Assembly: GCA_947254645.1 (NCBI GenBank)
Contig: CAMYDW010000001.1
Span: 117,129-181,128 of the forward strand
DNA from: an uncultured Peptococcaceae bacterium
Lineage (GTDB): Bacteria > Bacillota > Peptococcia > Peptococcales > Peptococcaceae
Direction: 5' to 3'
DNA length: 64,000 nt
How positions within the stretch are numbered: the stretch's first letter is position 1; the number at the start of each line of letters is the position of its first letter. Shown here piece by piece: positions 1 through 8,171 of this stretch. A model generated the notes under the pieces. That model had not been told where the DNA came from. It made no database searches and worked only from the letters and a program-made list of their open reading frames with translations. Position numbers and translations under genes: made by a program.

Positions 1-1
1 T

Positions 2-205
2 CCAGAAGGGGATATTGATTGCTTTTATGTGCGTCAGCCATTGATGTTGAGCTTTTGCCGTTTGCGCACTGCTGCACGTTTACGCTATGATGAGGTCAAT
101 CCACGTCTGTTCCGTGATTTTGACTCTCATTATCGTGAAATGACTCGAGATCAAATAGATGCCTACACACGCTATATTGAAGGAGACTTTTCTAAATTGG
201 CGTAG
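2..205 (+). CDS. C-terminal fragment of an unidentified protein (runs off left edge)
   Basis: An open frame enters from the left edge and stops with TAG at 203-205, giving the last 67 residues of a protein. The fragment is rich in Arg, Asp and Tyr (ends IEGDFSKLA) and has no membrane segment. It is followed directly by a strong terminator, which supports a real gene end. I do not recognise the family from this tail; a patatin-like or phosphohydrolase end was considered but not supported by any motif. Confidence 0.55.
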   Translation, partial: PEGDIDCFYVRQPLMLSFCRLRTAARLRYDEVNPRLFRDFDSHYREMTRDQIDAYTRYIEGDFSKLA

Positions 206-223
206 CGACCTTCCATCAAATAG

Positions 224-275
224 AAAAATACCTTTATCAAAGCAGGTGTGATAAAGGTATTTTTCTTGTTTTTTT
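224..275 (+). terminator. Rho-independent terminator
   Basis: A perfect 15-bp stem (224-238 with 250-264, core ATACCTTTATC) has an 11-nt loop and is followed by a T-rich tract. It lies just after the stop codon of the left-edge gene and before the promoter of the RarD-like gene. Confidence 0.85.
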
Positions 276-293
276 GTCTAAAAGGACTATAAT
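266..293 (+). promoter_or_regulatory. Candidate sigma-A promoter for the rarD-like gene
   Basis: TTGTTT (266-271), a 16-bp spacer and a perfect TATAAT (288-293) lie 31 bases before the ATG. The -35 box sits in the T tract of the preceding terminator. Confidence 0.5.
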
Positions 294-324
294 TTAATCT
301 ATCGTTCAAAAAGGAGGAAATAAA

Positions 325-1221
325 ATGAAATTAAAAGGGCCGTGGCTGGTGCTGCTTTGTTATCTGTTATTTGGTATATTTCCTCTTTATTGGAAATTGC
401 TTTCCAATCTAAATCCTTATTTTATTTTAACTAACCGTGTGATTTGGTCTCTTGGCTTTGCGGTGATGATTCTCATTGTGCAGAATCAATTCGCGCACTT
501 GGGTGAGATGCTTCATGATGCAAAAATGCGTAGGGTACTTGCTCTTAGTGGCTTTTTATTGGTCGTCAACTGGGGCACCTATATTATTGCCATCAATACC
601 AACCATGTGATTGATGCATCGTTGGCTTATTATTTGAATCCAATCATCTCGATTATATTGGGGCAATTCTTCTTTAAAGAAAAGCTGACTGGCTTGCAAA
701 AGCTATCAGTGGTGATTGCCACAGCGGGCGTGTTATATGCAGTCATCAGCTTCCATACAGTACCTTGGTTGGCGCTGATTATGGGTGGGAGTTTTTCTTT
801 TTATGGGGCACTCAAAAAAACCGTCAAAAATATCGATGGTGTGACCTCTCTGGCCATTGAAAATATAATGATGCTTCTGCCAGCAATGCTTGGCTTTGTC
901 TATCTTTTGACGCATGGGCAAACAGCCTCGGGTAGCCCTGTGCTTTGGTGGCAATGGCTGCTTTTGCCAACCACAGGGATTATCACAGGATTGCCGCTGG
1001 TCATTTATGCAAAGGGCATTCGTGATACAAGCTATTCCTTAAGTGGGATTTTAATGTACATTAATCCAACGATGCAGCTATTGTGTGGGATATTTATTTT
1101 TAATGAGCCATTTACCCATGTGTATGCTGTTTTGTTTGGTTTTGTTTGGTGTGCGGTTTTCTTGTATCTATGCAGCACCTTGGGTCAGCTTTGGTGGCAA
1201 ACCCATAAAAAAGAAGGATGA
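325..1221 (+). CDS. rarD: RarD-type EamA/DMT-family permease
   Basis: A 298-residue, very hydrophobic protein with about ten predicted membrane segments, the usual size of RarD. The opening (WLVLLCYLLFGIFPLYWKLL) and the order of segments fit RarD, the EamA-superfamily protein named for chloramphenicol sensitivity; its true substrate is not established for the family. AAGGAGG at 311-317 sets the ATG at 325. The gene is monocistronic: it has its own promoter and its stop codon lies inside a terminator shared with the convergent glycosyltransferase gene. The family call is confident, the transported compound is not known. Confidence 0.85.
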   Translation: MKLKGPWLVLLCYLLFGIFPLYWKLLSNLNPYFILTNRVIWSLGFAVMILIVQNQFAHLGEMLHDAKMRRVLALSGFLLVVNWGTYIIAINTNHVIDASLAYYLNPIISIILGQFFFKEKLTGLQKLSVVIATAGVLYAVISFHTVPWLALIMGGSFSFYGALKKTVKNIDGVTSLAIENIMMLLPAMLGFVYLLTHGQTASGSPVLWWQWLLLPTTGIITGLPLVIYAKGIRDTSYSLSGILMYINPTMQLLCGIFIFNEPFTHVYAVLFGFVWCAVFLYLCSTLGQLWWQTHKKEG

Positions 1222-1246
1222 ACCATTTGGTTCATCCTTCTTTTTT
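1207..1246. terminator. Bidirectional terminator between convergent genes
   Basis: A perfect 19-bp stem (1207-1225 with 1228-1246) with a 2-nt loop has an A run on one side and a T run on the other, so it can work on both strands. It contains the stop codon of the rarD-like gene (1219-1221) and overlaps the stop codon of the minus-strand glycosyltransferase gene. Confidence 0.9.
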
Positions 1247-1961
1247 ATGCTTGGATTTTGTCCGCTTCTTCTCGCGGTAAGAAATGATATTTAACCATGG
1301 CATCCAGCACCTGTCGTTGACGCTGGCGTGCCAAGTTCATATTGGTGTTTGGTGCGTAAGCATTGGGGGCATTGGGCACCCCTGCTAGCAAAGTGGCTTG
1401 GTTTTTTGTGAGCTCGGAAGGCAAGGCATCATAATAGCCTACAGCGGCTTTATAAATACCATAATAACCATTGCCAAAGTAGATGGTATTAATGTAAGCT
1501 TCTAAAATTTCGACTTTATTGTAATTTTTTTCTAATGCCCGTGCCATGAAGATTTCAGCAATCTTTCGGTTCAGGGATTTCTCGTGAGAAAAGTAGAGAT
1601 TTTTTGCCAGCTGCTGAGAAATGGTGCTGCCGCCTTCTGCGTAGCTCCCTGTTTGAATATCGGTTTTGATGGCACGCAACATTGCCCGTGCATCAATGCC
1701 TTGATGCTTATAAAAACGATGGTCCTCAATAGCGATGACGGCATCTAAATAAATGGGATTGACCTCTGCAAGAGGTACAAAATTAGATTGTCCGTGCACC
1801 GATTGCATGGCGATTTCAAGAGGCTCTTCTTGGATGGCATGACGATAAGTCATATAGCCATTGCCAACAATCACTGTCGAAACGGTCATGGCAATACAGA
1901 TAAGAAAAAATAATAGCATTAAGAACCAACGCTTGATGGTACGACGAAATGATCTTTTCAT
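1245..1961 (-). CDS. mtgA: Monofunctional peptidoglycan glycosyltransferase (GT51)
   Basis: A 238-residue membrane-anchored GT51 enzyme that would polymerise lipid II into glycan strands. After a basic N-terminus and one membrane helix (about 12-33) come the GT51 signatures: EDHRFYKHQG with catalytic Glu79, GGSTISQQLAKN (110-121), and the block ILEAYINTIYFGNGYYG. There is no transpeptidase domain. The longest frame begins eight codons earlier, but GGAGGGG sits just before the ATG whose first base is 1961, so that start is preferred. It is divergent from the bifunctional PBP gene, so the two glycosyltransferase genes share an upstream region. Confidence 0.9.
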   Translation of the reverse strand: MKRSFRRTIKRWFLMLLFFLICIAMTVSTVIVGNGYMTYRHAIQEEPLEIAMQSVHGQSNFVPLAEVNPIYLDAVIAIEDHRFYKHQGIDARAMLRAIKTDIQTGSYAEGGSTISQQLAKNLYFSHEKSLNRKIAEIFMARALEKNYNKVEILEAYINTIYFGNGYYGIYKAAVGYYDALPSELTKNQATLLAGVPNAPNAYAPNTNMNLARQRQRQVLDAMVKYHFLPREEADKIQA

Positions 1962-2040
1962 AGGCCCCTCCAATAGATATGTCATGCATTTATTTTAACA
2001 TACCCAACCTTACCATTTATGGTGTAAATGTACGATTTTT

Positions 2041-2068
2041 TTGAAATTTTTCTTAATTGTAGTATAAT
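2041..2068 (+). promoter_or_regulatory. Sigma-A promoter of the PBP gene
   Basis: TTGAAA (2041-2046), a 16-bp spacer and TATAAT (2063-2068) lie 59 bases before the start codon. A second TATAAT at 2098-2103 has no good -35 box. Confidence 0.7.
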
Positions 2069-2127
2069 CACCCTATGAGTGCTCATATTGTATATGTTAT
2101 AATAGGCACACAAAGGAGGATTGTTGC

Positions 2128-4425
2128 ATGGGAAAAAAGAAAAACCATTCCTTGGTAAAAGGTGTAAAAAAAGCAACAAAGAGCTTGAAATTATCTCATT
2201 TTTTTATTCTCGTCATATTATTAGTTTTTGTTGCAGGCGTTAGTACAGTAGGTACTGTGATACTAGCAGCCATGAGTGGCATGCCTTCACTCGATAACAC
2301 CGACGTAACAGATTATAACGTGACAAGCTACATTGTCGATAAGGATGATGCTTTTGTTGAAAAATTGTCCTCAAATAATACCAACTACGTAGCGGCAAAT
2401 TATAATCAAATTTCACCAAACATGGTCAAAGCAGTTGTGTCAATTGAAGATAGACGCTTCTATAATCATCATGGTGTTGACCCTGTTCGTATCACAGGTG
2501 CAATGGTTGCGAATTTAAAAGCAGGCCATACCGTACAAGGTGGGAGTACCATTACCCAGCAGCTGGCTGGCTTGGCACTTTTAGACCGAAACGAAAAGAC
2601 CTATAAACGTAAAATTCAAGAAGCCATTTTAGCAATGCGTATTGAAAACAAATATAGCAAAGAGGATATCATCACCGCTTATCTGAATCGTTGTTACTTT
2701 GGTATTGGTAAAAGTGGTATGAACTGCTACGGCATTGAAGCTGCAGCAAACGATATTCTAGGCAAGCACGCCTCAGAACTGACCGTGAGTGATGCGGCAT
2801 TATTGGCAGGGATGATTCAAAATCCGTCAAGCTGGTCACCACTGACAAATATTGACAATGCAAAGGTTCGTCGTGGACAAGTTTTGCAAGCAATGGAAAG
2901 CAACGGTGTCATTTCTAAAGACGATTTGAACAAATTTAATGAAGAAAAGATTGAAACAGGCTCCATTACTGAGATGGATACCAATGTGAAGCAATCTTTC
3001 AACCAAAGCTATATCGACTATGTTGTTGAAGAGGCCTTGCAAATTCTTGGTTTACAACGTGATCCTCAAAAGCTTTACACAGGCGGCTATGTGATTCATA
3101 CCGACCTTGACCAAAGCATTCAAGAGCATGCGTACTATTATTTTGAAAACGATGGGAATTTCCCAGGTGGCAGCTATACCCAAATGATGCAAGGGGCGAT
3201 GGTTGTCATGAATACCAAAGACTCTGGCATAGCGGCCATTATTGGTGGGCGTCACATGGATGAAGGGCAAGAGCGCAGCTTCAACCGTGCCAGTCAAGCG
3301 AAGCGTCAACCAGGTTCTACCTTTAAGCCAGTCTTTGTGTATGGGCCAGCCTTTGAAGAAGGAAAAGGCACAGGGAGTGTTTTCACAGATGAACCTTATA
3401 AAGGCTATGAAGGACACACCATTAAAAATGCGGATTTAAAATATCGTGGGCCTGTCACTATTCGTTATGCATTACAAGAATCTTTGAATACTGTTGCAGC
3501 ACGTTGTACTGAAGAAATTGGCCCTGAAAAAGGGGTGGCCTTTGCGAAAAAATGCGGCATTACCACCTTGGTAGAAGATAAAGGAAAAGCCAATGACTTT
3601 ACAATCTCTGCAGGTATTGGTGGTTTGACCGATGGGGTTACCCCTCTTGAAATGGCAGGTGCCTATGGTGCCTTTGCCAATGAAGGGACTTACACCAAAC
3701 CACATGCCATCACCAAGATTACCACTGAAGAAGGCGATATCATCTGGAAAGAAAAACCAGAAAGCCATCGTGCCATGAGTGAGCAAACCGCTTATATGAT
3801 GAATAGCTGCTTACAAAGTGTTGTAACCAATGGGATTGGGAACTATGGTGCCATCTATGATGGTCGTGTGACTGCTGGTAAAACAGGGACCACCGACAAT
3901 GCAAAAGACCTTTGGTTCTGCGGCTATACCCCACAATACGTTGGTGTGGTATGGATGGGCTATGACCAACCAGAAGCCATTTATGCGACCTCTAATGTGC
4001 CTGCTATGGCCTTTGCAAACATTATGAGCTATGCACATCGAGGTCTTGATTTCAAAGAATTTAAGCGACCAGATGATATTGTGGATGTATTGGTAGACTC
4101 TAAGAATGGGAACTTGGCAACACGCTCTACGCCATTCCGTTATCGTGTCAATGAATTATACAAGGCTGGTACAGAACCAACCACTTATTCCAATAATGTA
4201 TATTCTTATTATCAATACGAAAATGCGAATAGCCAAACACAGAAGCCGACACAAAACCAAAACCAAAACAATAATCAAACGCAAAATACCACGAATAATC
4301 AAACCAACACTCAGACCCAGGGACAAGGCACTGGTCAGGGGACTGGTGGTGCTACCCCTAATCCAAATGTTGGAACAGGTGGCACGCAAGGAAACAATAC
4401 GGCGAATGTCACAACGGGTGGTTAA
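2128..4425 (+). CDS. ponA: Bifunctional penicillin-binding protein 1A
   Basis: A 765-residue class A PBP that polymerises and cross-links peptidoglycan at the outer face of the membrane. Order: basic cytoplasmic N-terminus, one membrane helix (about 23-48), GT51 domain with EDRRFYNHHGVD (catalytic Glu107) and GGSTITQQ (138-145), linker, then the transpeptidase domain with SxxK at Ser397-Lys400 (PGSTFKP), SLN at 452-454 and KTG at 585-587. The last 70 or so residues are a low-complexity Gln/Asn/Thr/Gly tail, probably exposed in the wall. AAGGAGG precedes the ATG by a normal distance. The gene is monocistronic between its own promoter and a terminator. Confidence 0.95.
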   Translation: MGKKKNHSLVKGVKKATKSLKLSHFFILVILLVFVAGVSTVGTVILAAMSGMPSLDNTDVTDYNVTSYIVDKDDAFVEKLSSNNTNYVAANYNQISPNMVKAVVSIEDRRFYNHHGVDPVRITGAMVANLKAGHTVQGGSTITQQLAGLALLDRNEKTYKRKIQEAILAMRIENKYSKEDIITAYLNRCYFGIGKSGMNCYGIEAAANDILGKHASELTVSDAALLAGMIQNPSSWSPLTNIDNAKVRRGQVLQAMESNGVISKDDLNKFNEEKIETGSITEMDTNVKQSFNQSYIDYVVEEALQILGLQRDPQKLYTGGYVIHTDLDQSIQEHAYYYFENDGNFPGGSYTQMMQGAMVVMNTKDSGIAAIIGGRHMDEGQERSFNRASQAKRQPGSTFKPVFVYGPAFEEGKGTGSVFTDEPYKGYEGHTIKNADLKYRGPVTIRYALQESLNTVAARCTEEIGPEKGVAFAKKCGITTLVEDKGKANDFTISAGIGGLTDGVTPLEMAGAYGAFANEGTYTKPHAITKITTEEGDIIWKEKPESHRAMSEQTAYMMNSCLQSVVTNGIGNYGAIYDGRVTAGKTGTTDNAKDLWFCGYTPQYVGVVWMGYDQPEAIYATSNVPAMAFANIMSYAHRGLDFKEFKRPDDIVDVLVDSKNGNLATRSTPFRYRVNELYKAGTEPTTYSNNVYSYYQYENANSQTQKPTQNQNQNNNQTQNTTNNQTNTQTQGQGTGQGTGGATPNPNVGTGGTQGNNTANVTTGG

Positions 4426-4438
4426 AGAAGCTTTTATG

Positions 4439-4471
4439 AAAGAGAACATCATTGATGTTCTCTTTTTTTTG
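4439..4471 (+). terminator. Terminator of the PBP gene
   Basis: The stem GAGAACATC/GATGTTCTC has a 3-nt loop, flanking A/T pairs and a run of eight T. It begins 14 bases after the PBP stop codon. Confidence 0.9.
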
Positions 4472-4479
4472 CCGATGTC

Positions 4480-4507
4480 TTGAATGAAATAAAAAATAGA
4501 GTAGAAT
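4480..4507 (+). promoter_or_regulatory. Candidate promoter of glpK
   Basis: TTGAAT (4480-4485), a 16-bp spacer and TAGAAT (4502-4507) lie 28 bases before the glpK start. I see no clear catabolite-response (cre) palindrome around it. Confidence 0.5.
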
Positions 4508-4534
4508 AAAATAGAACAATAGCGAGGAGGTTGC

Positions 4535-6019
4535 ATGATGAAATACATCGTGGCGTTAGATGTAGGCACAACGAGTAGTCGTGCCATCGTGTTTAATCAT
4601 CAGCAAGAAATTGTTGGTGTCAAACAACAAGAGATACAACAATACTATCCCCATGCAGGTTGGGTTGAACAGAATCCCATGGATTTATGGGCAGCATCTT
4701 ATGGGGTGTTGCAAGAAGTTTTGGCCATGCAGAGCATTCATCCCCAGGATGTCGGTGGCATCGGCATCACCAATCAACGTGAAACCACCATTGTATGGGA
4801 AAAATCAACAGGGCGTCCTGTGTACAATGCCATCGTTTGGCAGTGTCGACGTACCGCTGGCTTCTGCGAAACCATGAAAAAAGAAGGCTGGAAGGACCCT
4901 ATCTTAGAAAAGACAGGTCTTGTGATTGATGCGTATTTCTCTGCAACAAAGCTCAAATGGATTTTAGATAAAGTGGACCCAGATCGTTCAAGAGCCGCCG
5001 CTGGCGAATTGCTTTTTGGGACGGTAGATACGTGGATTTTATGGAAGCTGACAGAAGGGCGTGTGCATGCCACCGACTATACCAATGCTTCTCGAACCAT
5101 GCTTTTTAATATCAATACCCTGGAATGGGATCAGGAGTTACTTTCTTACTTCAATATTCCCGCTTGTATGCTGCCAGAGGTTCAACCCTCTAGCCATTTA
5201 TTCGGCGAATGCCATATTGGCTTTGGCAAAAAAGGGGTACCGATTTCTGGCATTGCAGGAGATCAGCAAGCCGCCCTTTTTGGTCAGCTTTGTTGGGAAA
5301 AAGGCGAAGCCAAGAACACCTATGGCACAGGCTGTTTCCTATTAATGAATATTGGCAAAGAAGCCACCAAAAGCAAGCATGGATTGGTGACAACCATTGC
5401 AGCAGGAAGAGATGCCAAGCCGTCCTATGCCCTTGAAGGCTCAGTTTTCATTGGTGGCGCAGTGGTGCAATGGCTGCGAGATGAAATGAAGTTTATTGAA
5501 AGTGCTGCCGACTCTGAATTACTTGCTCGCTCCTTAAGGGACAATGGCGGTGTTTATGTGGTGCCTGCTTTTGTTGGCCTAGGGGCGCCTTATTGGGATA
5601 TGTATGCACGTGGGGCGATTTATGGCTTGACCCGTGGTACTGGGCGCACCCATATTGTGCGTGCTGCCCTTGAAGCAGTCGCTTATCAAACAAGGGATGT
5701 GCTGGAGGCCATGGTGGCGGATACTGCTGTTGAAATCAGCAGCTTGCGTGTCGATGGTGGCGCTTCACAAAACCAATTTTTGATGCAGTTCCAAGCAGAT
5801 ATCTTAGACCGTCAAGTGGAACAACCACAAAATGTTGAGAGCACTGCTTTAGGTGTGGCCTTCCTTTCCGGATTGGCTGTTGGTTTTTGGAAGGATGAAG
5901 GGGATATCAGGGCAACCCATCGTATGGCACGTGGGTATCTACCGACCATGTCCGAGGAACAACGAAAAGAAAATTACGCAGGTTGGCAAAAGGCCATTGC
6001 TTGCACAAGAACCCTATAA
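4535..6019 (+). CDS. glpK: Glycerol kinase
   Basis: A 494-residue FGGY-family kinase of normal length that phosphorylates glycerol to glycerol 3-phosphate. Visible motifs: the nucleotide-binding DVGTTSSRA (9-17), the glycerol-site region GITNQRETT, GIAGDQQAALFG, and DGGASQNQFLMQ near the C-terminus. The stretch before GIAGDQQ reads ECHIGFGKKGVP and does not resemble the HxxG-type loop that carries the HPr-phosphorylated His in enterococcal GlpK, so PTS control by that route may be missing. The start is a double ATG after GAGGAGG; 4535 is the first. No glpF or glpD is adjacent, but a glycerophosphodiester phosphodiesterase gene lies just beyond the next gene. Confidence 0.95.
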   Translation: MMKYIVALDVGTTSSRAIVFNHQQEIVGVKQQEIQQYYPHAGWVEQNPMDLWAASYGVLQEVLAMQSIHPQDVGGIGITNQRETTIVWEKSTGRPVYNAIVWQCRRTAGFCETMKKEGWKDPILEKTGLVIDAYFSATKLKWILDKVDPDRSRAAAGELLFGTVDTWILWKLTEGRVHATDYTNASRTMLFNINTLEWDQELLSYFNIPACMLPEVQPSSHLFGECHIGFGKKGVPISGIAGDQQAALFGQLCWEKGEAKNTYGTGCFLLMNIGKEATKSKHGLVTTIAAGRDAKPSYALEGSVFIGGAVVQWLRDEMKFIESAADSELLARSLRDNGGVYVVPAFVGLGAPYWDMYARGAIYGLTRGTGRTHIVRAALEAVAYQTRDVLEAMVADTAVEISSLRVDGGASQNQFLMQFQADILDRQVEQPQNVESTALGVAFLSGLAVGFWKDEGDIRATHRMARGYLPTMSEEQRKENYAGWQKAIACTRTL

Positions 6020-6057
6020 AAAAACACACCATGCTTTTAAGCATGGTGTGTTTTTTT
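6018..6057. terminator. Bidirectional terminator between glpK and relQ
   Basis: A 19-bp perfect stem (6018-6036 with 6039-6057) with a 2-nt loop overlaps the stop codons of both convergent genes. Confidence 0.9.
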
Positions 6058-6757
6058 ATAGACAAAGATGCTGCTTGGCAACATCAGAACGCAATCGATT
6101 CATTTTTTCGTCAAGCTCTGCACTCACATGGGCGCATTCTAGCAATTCATCGGCCATTTCATTGGTAAAGGTCGATAGCTTTTTGTAGCGTAAGTGATGC
6201 TCTAAGGTGGCCCAGAAATCCATTGCGATGGTGCGTAATTGAATTTCAACACGCATGTTTTTCTTTTCGCAGGTGAGGAAAATTGGCACCGATACAATCA
6301 GGTGAAGGCTGCGATAGCCATTCTCTTTTGGATTTTCAATATAGTCTTTTCTCTCTAGCAAGGTGATGTCATCTTGCTTTTCAAGGGCATTGGCAAGGGT
6401 ATAGACGTCATCTATAAAAGAGCAAATAATACGCACACCAGCCACATCGTTGAGGGCTTCTTCAACATTTTCCGTGGTGAACTCATAGCCACGCTTTTCC
6501 AGTTTATCGCGGATACTTGTAACCTCTTTCAGACGTGTCTTGATGCTTTCTATCGGGTTACGTTCATATTGATAAGAAAATTCTTCGCTTAATACTTTAA
6601 ACTTTGTTTCAATCTCCATCATGGCACAGCGATAATAGGCCATTAATTCGTTGAAACCGTAGACTTGATTACGTACATAATCTAATAAATCGTTGCGTTT
6701 AAAAATTTCTTGAAATTCTTGTTGTAAGGCAAGTTCTTGGAATTCATCGTTTGTCAT
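6056..6757 (-). CDS. relQ: Small alarmone synthetase, RelQ/YjbM type
   Basis: A 233-residue protein with only the RelA/SpoT synthetase domain, which transfers pyrophosphate from ATP to GDP or GTP to make (p)ppGpp. It has no HD hydrolase and no TGS or ACT domain, which marks the small alarmone synthetases. Motifs: RNPIESIKTRLK (about 66-77), DVAGVRII with Asp104, ENGYRSLH (145-152), VEIQLRT (170-176) and the helix ending LEHHLRYK. The N-terminal and C-terminal helices fit RelQ-type tetramers. The gene lies 24 bases downstream of the phosphodiesterase gene on the same strand, so the two are probably co-transcribed. Confidence 0.9.
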   Translation of the reverse strand: MTNDEFQELALQQEFQEIFKRNDLLDYVRNQVYGFNELMAYYRCAMMEIETKFKVLSEEFSYQYERNPIESIKTRLKEVTSIRDKLEKRGYEFTTENVEEALNDVAGVRIICSFIDDVYTLANALEKQDDITLLERKDYIENPKENGYRSLHLIVSVPIFLTCEKKNMRVEIQLRTIAMDFWATLEHHLRYKKLSTFTNEMADELLECAHVSAELDEKMNRLRSDVAKQHLCL

Positions 6758-6781
6758 ATTCGAAGGCTCCTTTTTGCAATA

Positions 6782-7624
6782 CTAATGATTTAATGAAGAA
6801 CGTTCATCAGGTAGAAAAGTGTCGCAAATGACGATTTGAAAGTCATCCTGTACGGCATGAAGGGTCTCTTTATCCCGTACTGTCCATGCAGCATTGATGG
6901 GATGATAGAGCTTGCGACAGAGCCAGTAAAACAATTGATTCTTATAGCGATAATTGTAAGCAATAAAATCTGGCCCAATAAGAAAATTTGTCCATAGATG
7001 TGTTGCGATGGCCTTTTTAAAGAAGGACATTTCTTTTTTACTCTTGAAAAAGTTGGTAGATAAGATGCCGCGAAGCACCTGCGGTCGATTTTTCTTAAAC
7101 CATCTTATGACACGTGGGTCAAAGGCTTCCACACAATAGAGGCCAGTATAGGCATCTAAAAGCGCTGCCACCTTGCTGGCACTTTCACGCCAATTGTCAT
7201 CGGTGTTTTTTATTTCGATAATGAGTGGCACCTGTCCATCCACCAAGTCTAGGACTTCTTGTAATGTAGGAATGGTGGCGGTGCTTGCACAAAGGGGATA
7301 GGTACCGAGTTCCTGGGCTGTTTTTGTAATGATTTTTTCAGGAGAATGTGCCAAACGTTTGAGGGAAAAATCATGATGCACAATAGGCACGTGGTCGGCA
7401 CTTAATTGAACGTCAAGCTCAATGCCATAATTTCCAGTGATTGCTTTTTTGAAGGCTGGCAGTGTATTTTCTGGTGCCTCCCCTTCGTTATCAAATAGCC
7501 CACGATGGGCAATGATGGTTTGGGTGAAAGGGCTCATCGCTGCTTTTCTTGAGCGTGTCGGTTTGATGGCGATGAATGGAACAAGCAATAAGATGAAGAA
7601 AAATAAATAAATAAACCAGGTCAT
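6782..7624 (-). CDS. Membrane-anchored glycerophosphodiester phosphodiesterase
   Basis: A 280-residue GDPD/UgpQ-type protein that hydrolyses glycerophosphodiesters to an alcohol and glycerol 3-phosphate. It starts with one membrane helix (about 3-20). The catalytic set follows: AHRG (His40, Arg41), PENT (Glu52), GIELDVQL (Glu69, Asp71) and HHD (83-85). AAGGAG precedes the ATG. The protein probably faces the outside, held by the N-terminal helix. Its product feeds the same pool as the nearby glycerol kinase. It is the first gene of an operon with relQ. Confidence 0.88.
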   Translation of the reverse strand: MTWFIYLFFFILLLVPFIAIKPTRSRKAAMSPFTQTIIAHRGLFDNEGEAPENTLPAFKKAITGNYGIELDVQLSADHVPIVHHDFSLKRLAHSPEKIITKTAQELGTYPLCASTATIPTLQEVLDLVDGQVPLIIEIKNTDDNWRESASKVAALLDAYTGLYCVEAFDPRVIRWFKKNRPQVLRGILSTNFFKSKKEMSFFKKAIATHLWTNFLIGPDFIAYNYRYKNQLFYWLCRKLYHPINAAWTVRDKETLHAVQDDFQIVICDTFLPDERSSLNH

Positions 7625-7652
7625 AGCAATCTCCTTTAAACATTCTCTTACC

Positions 7653-7661
7653 AGTATACCA
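7653..7661 (-). promoter_or_regulatory. Extended -10 promoter for gdpD-relQ
   Basis: On the minus strand this reads TGGTATACT, an extended -10 (TGn plus TATACT), 29 bases before the phosphodiesterase start codon. No good -35 box is seen. Confidence 0.45.
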
Positions 7662-7679
7662 CGATATATTCATCTATAT

Positions 7680-8070
7680 GAGCAAAAATCGTTCAAAAAT
7701 TATAAAGATTTTTTTGAGATGATGCTTATACGCCTTGGCTGGCAAAGCAAAAATGACTATGCTAAAAAACGCTATCTAAAAGATTGGCAGGAGCTTCTTG
7801 TAGAGGCCCAGGTCGTTTTATCCCAATGCGTTGATGAAGTCTCCGTGAAATTTTTAGACGCACAGCATTTGTGCCCTATGCATTTGACTTTGATTACGAG
7901 GAAGCCATTGTCAATATAGATTTTAGCAATTACCTCGAACAGATTGAGCAGACCGTGACAGGGCCTGTAATGATTTACTTTCCGTCGTTGAAAGAAAAAT
8001 TGTCTGGTGTACCACAATCTGTAGCAATTCTTCAGAGAGGCATGAGACCTTTAGCAGTAGAGAGAAAATA
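7680..8070 (+). pseudogene. Decayed protein-coding gene with a frame change
   Basis: One frame is open from before 7680 to about 7835 and reads like real protein (for example LKDWQELLVEAQ). It has only an internal ATG pair at 7719 and no good ribosome binding site. A second frame, open from 7838, continues with acidic protein-like sequence (FDFDYEEAIVNIDF) to a stop at 8069-8071, just before a perfect terminator. A single frameshift near 7835-7850 would join them into one protein of about 120 residues. I do not recognise the family. A sequencing error is possible. The 5' part overlaps the promoter zone of the divergent phosphodiesterase gene. Confidence 0.45.
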
Positions 8071-8102
8071 AAAAAAAGAACCACAAAGGTGGTTCTTTTT
8101 TT
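8071..8102 (+). terminator. Terminator after the decayed gene
   Basis: A 14-bp stem (7 A, then GAACCAC, paired with GTGGTTC, then 7 T) with loop AAAG begins at the stop codon of the decayed frame, which suggests the gene was once expressed. Confidence 0.85.
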
Positions 8103-8103
8103 A

Positions 8104-8132
8104 TTGACAGCATTGAAAATAAGTAATAACAT
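8104..8132 (+). promoter_or_regulatory. Promoter of the CAAX-protease gene
   Basis: A consensus TTGACA (8104-8109), a 17-bp spacer and TAACAT (8127-8132). A palindromic operator follows immediately. Confidence 0.55.
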
Positions 8133-8155
8133 TATGATATCAAAATGATATCATA
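8133..8155 (+). promoter_or_regulatory. Palindromic operator, two TGATATCA boxes one helical turn apart
   Basis: Perfect inverted repeat TATGATATCA (8133-8142), AAA, TGATATCATA (8146-8155). Each arm holds the 8-bp palindrome TGATATCA, and the two copies start 11 bp apart, one turn of the helix. It sits between the -10 box and the start codon at 8172, the place for a repressor. The regulator is not in the window as far as I can tell. Confidence 0.7.
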
Positions 8156-8171
8156 AAAAGGGGCGATAAAA

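Noticed and set aside
4200..4425. Tandem repeat or CRISPR-like array in the PBP tail
   Set aside because: Codons for Gln, Asn and Thr recur without fixed period; it is a low-complexity coding tail.
4106..4483. 125-codon frame overlapping the PBP 3' end
   Set aside because: It is the +1 frame of the Gln/Asn-rich tail and runs through the terminator; no ribosome binding site.
4156..4587. 143-codon minus-strand frame across the PBP-glpK gap
   Set aside because: Antisense of the low-complexity tail and two promoters/terminators; no start signals.
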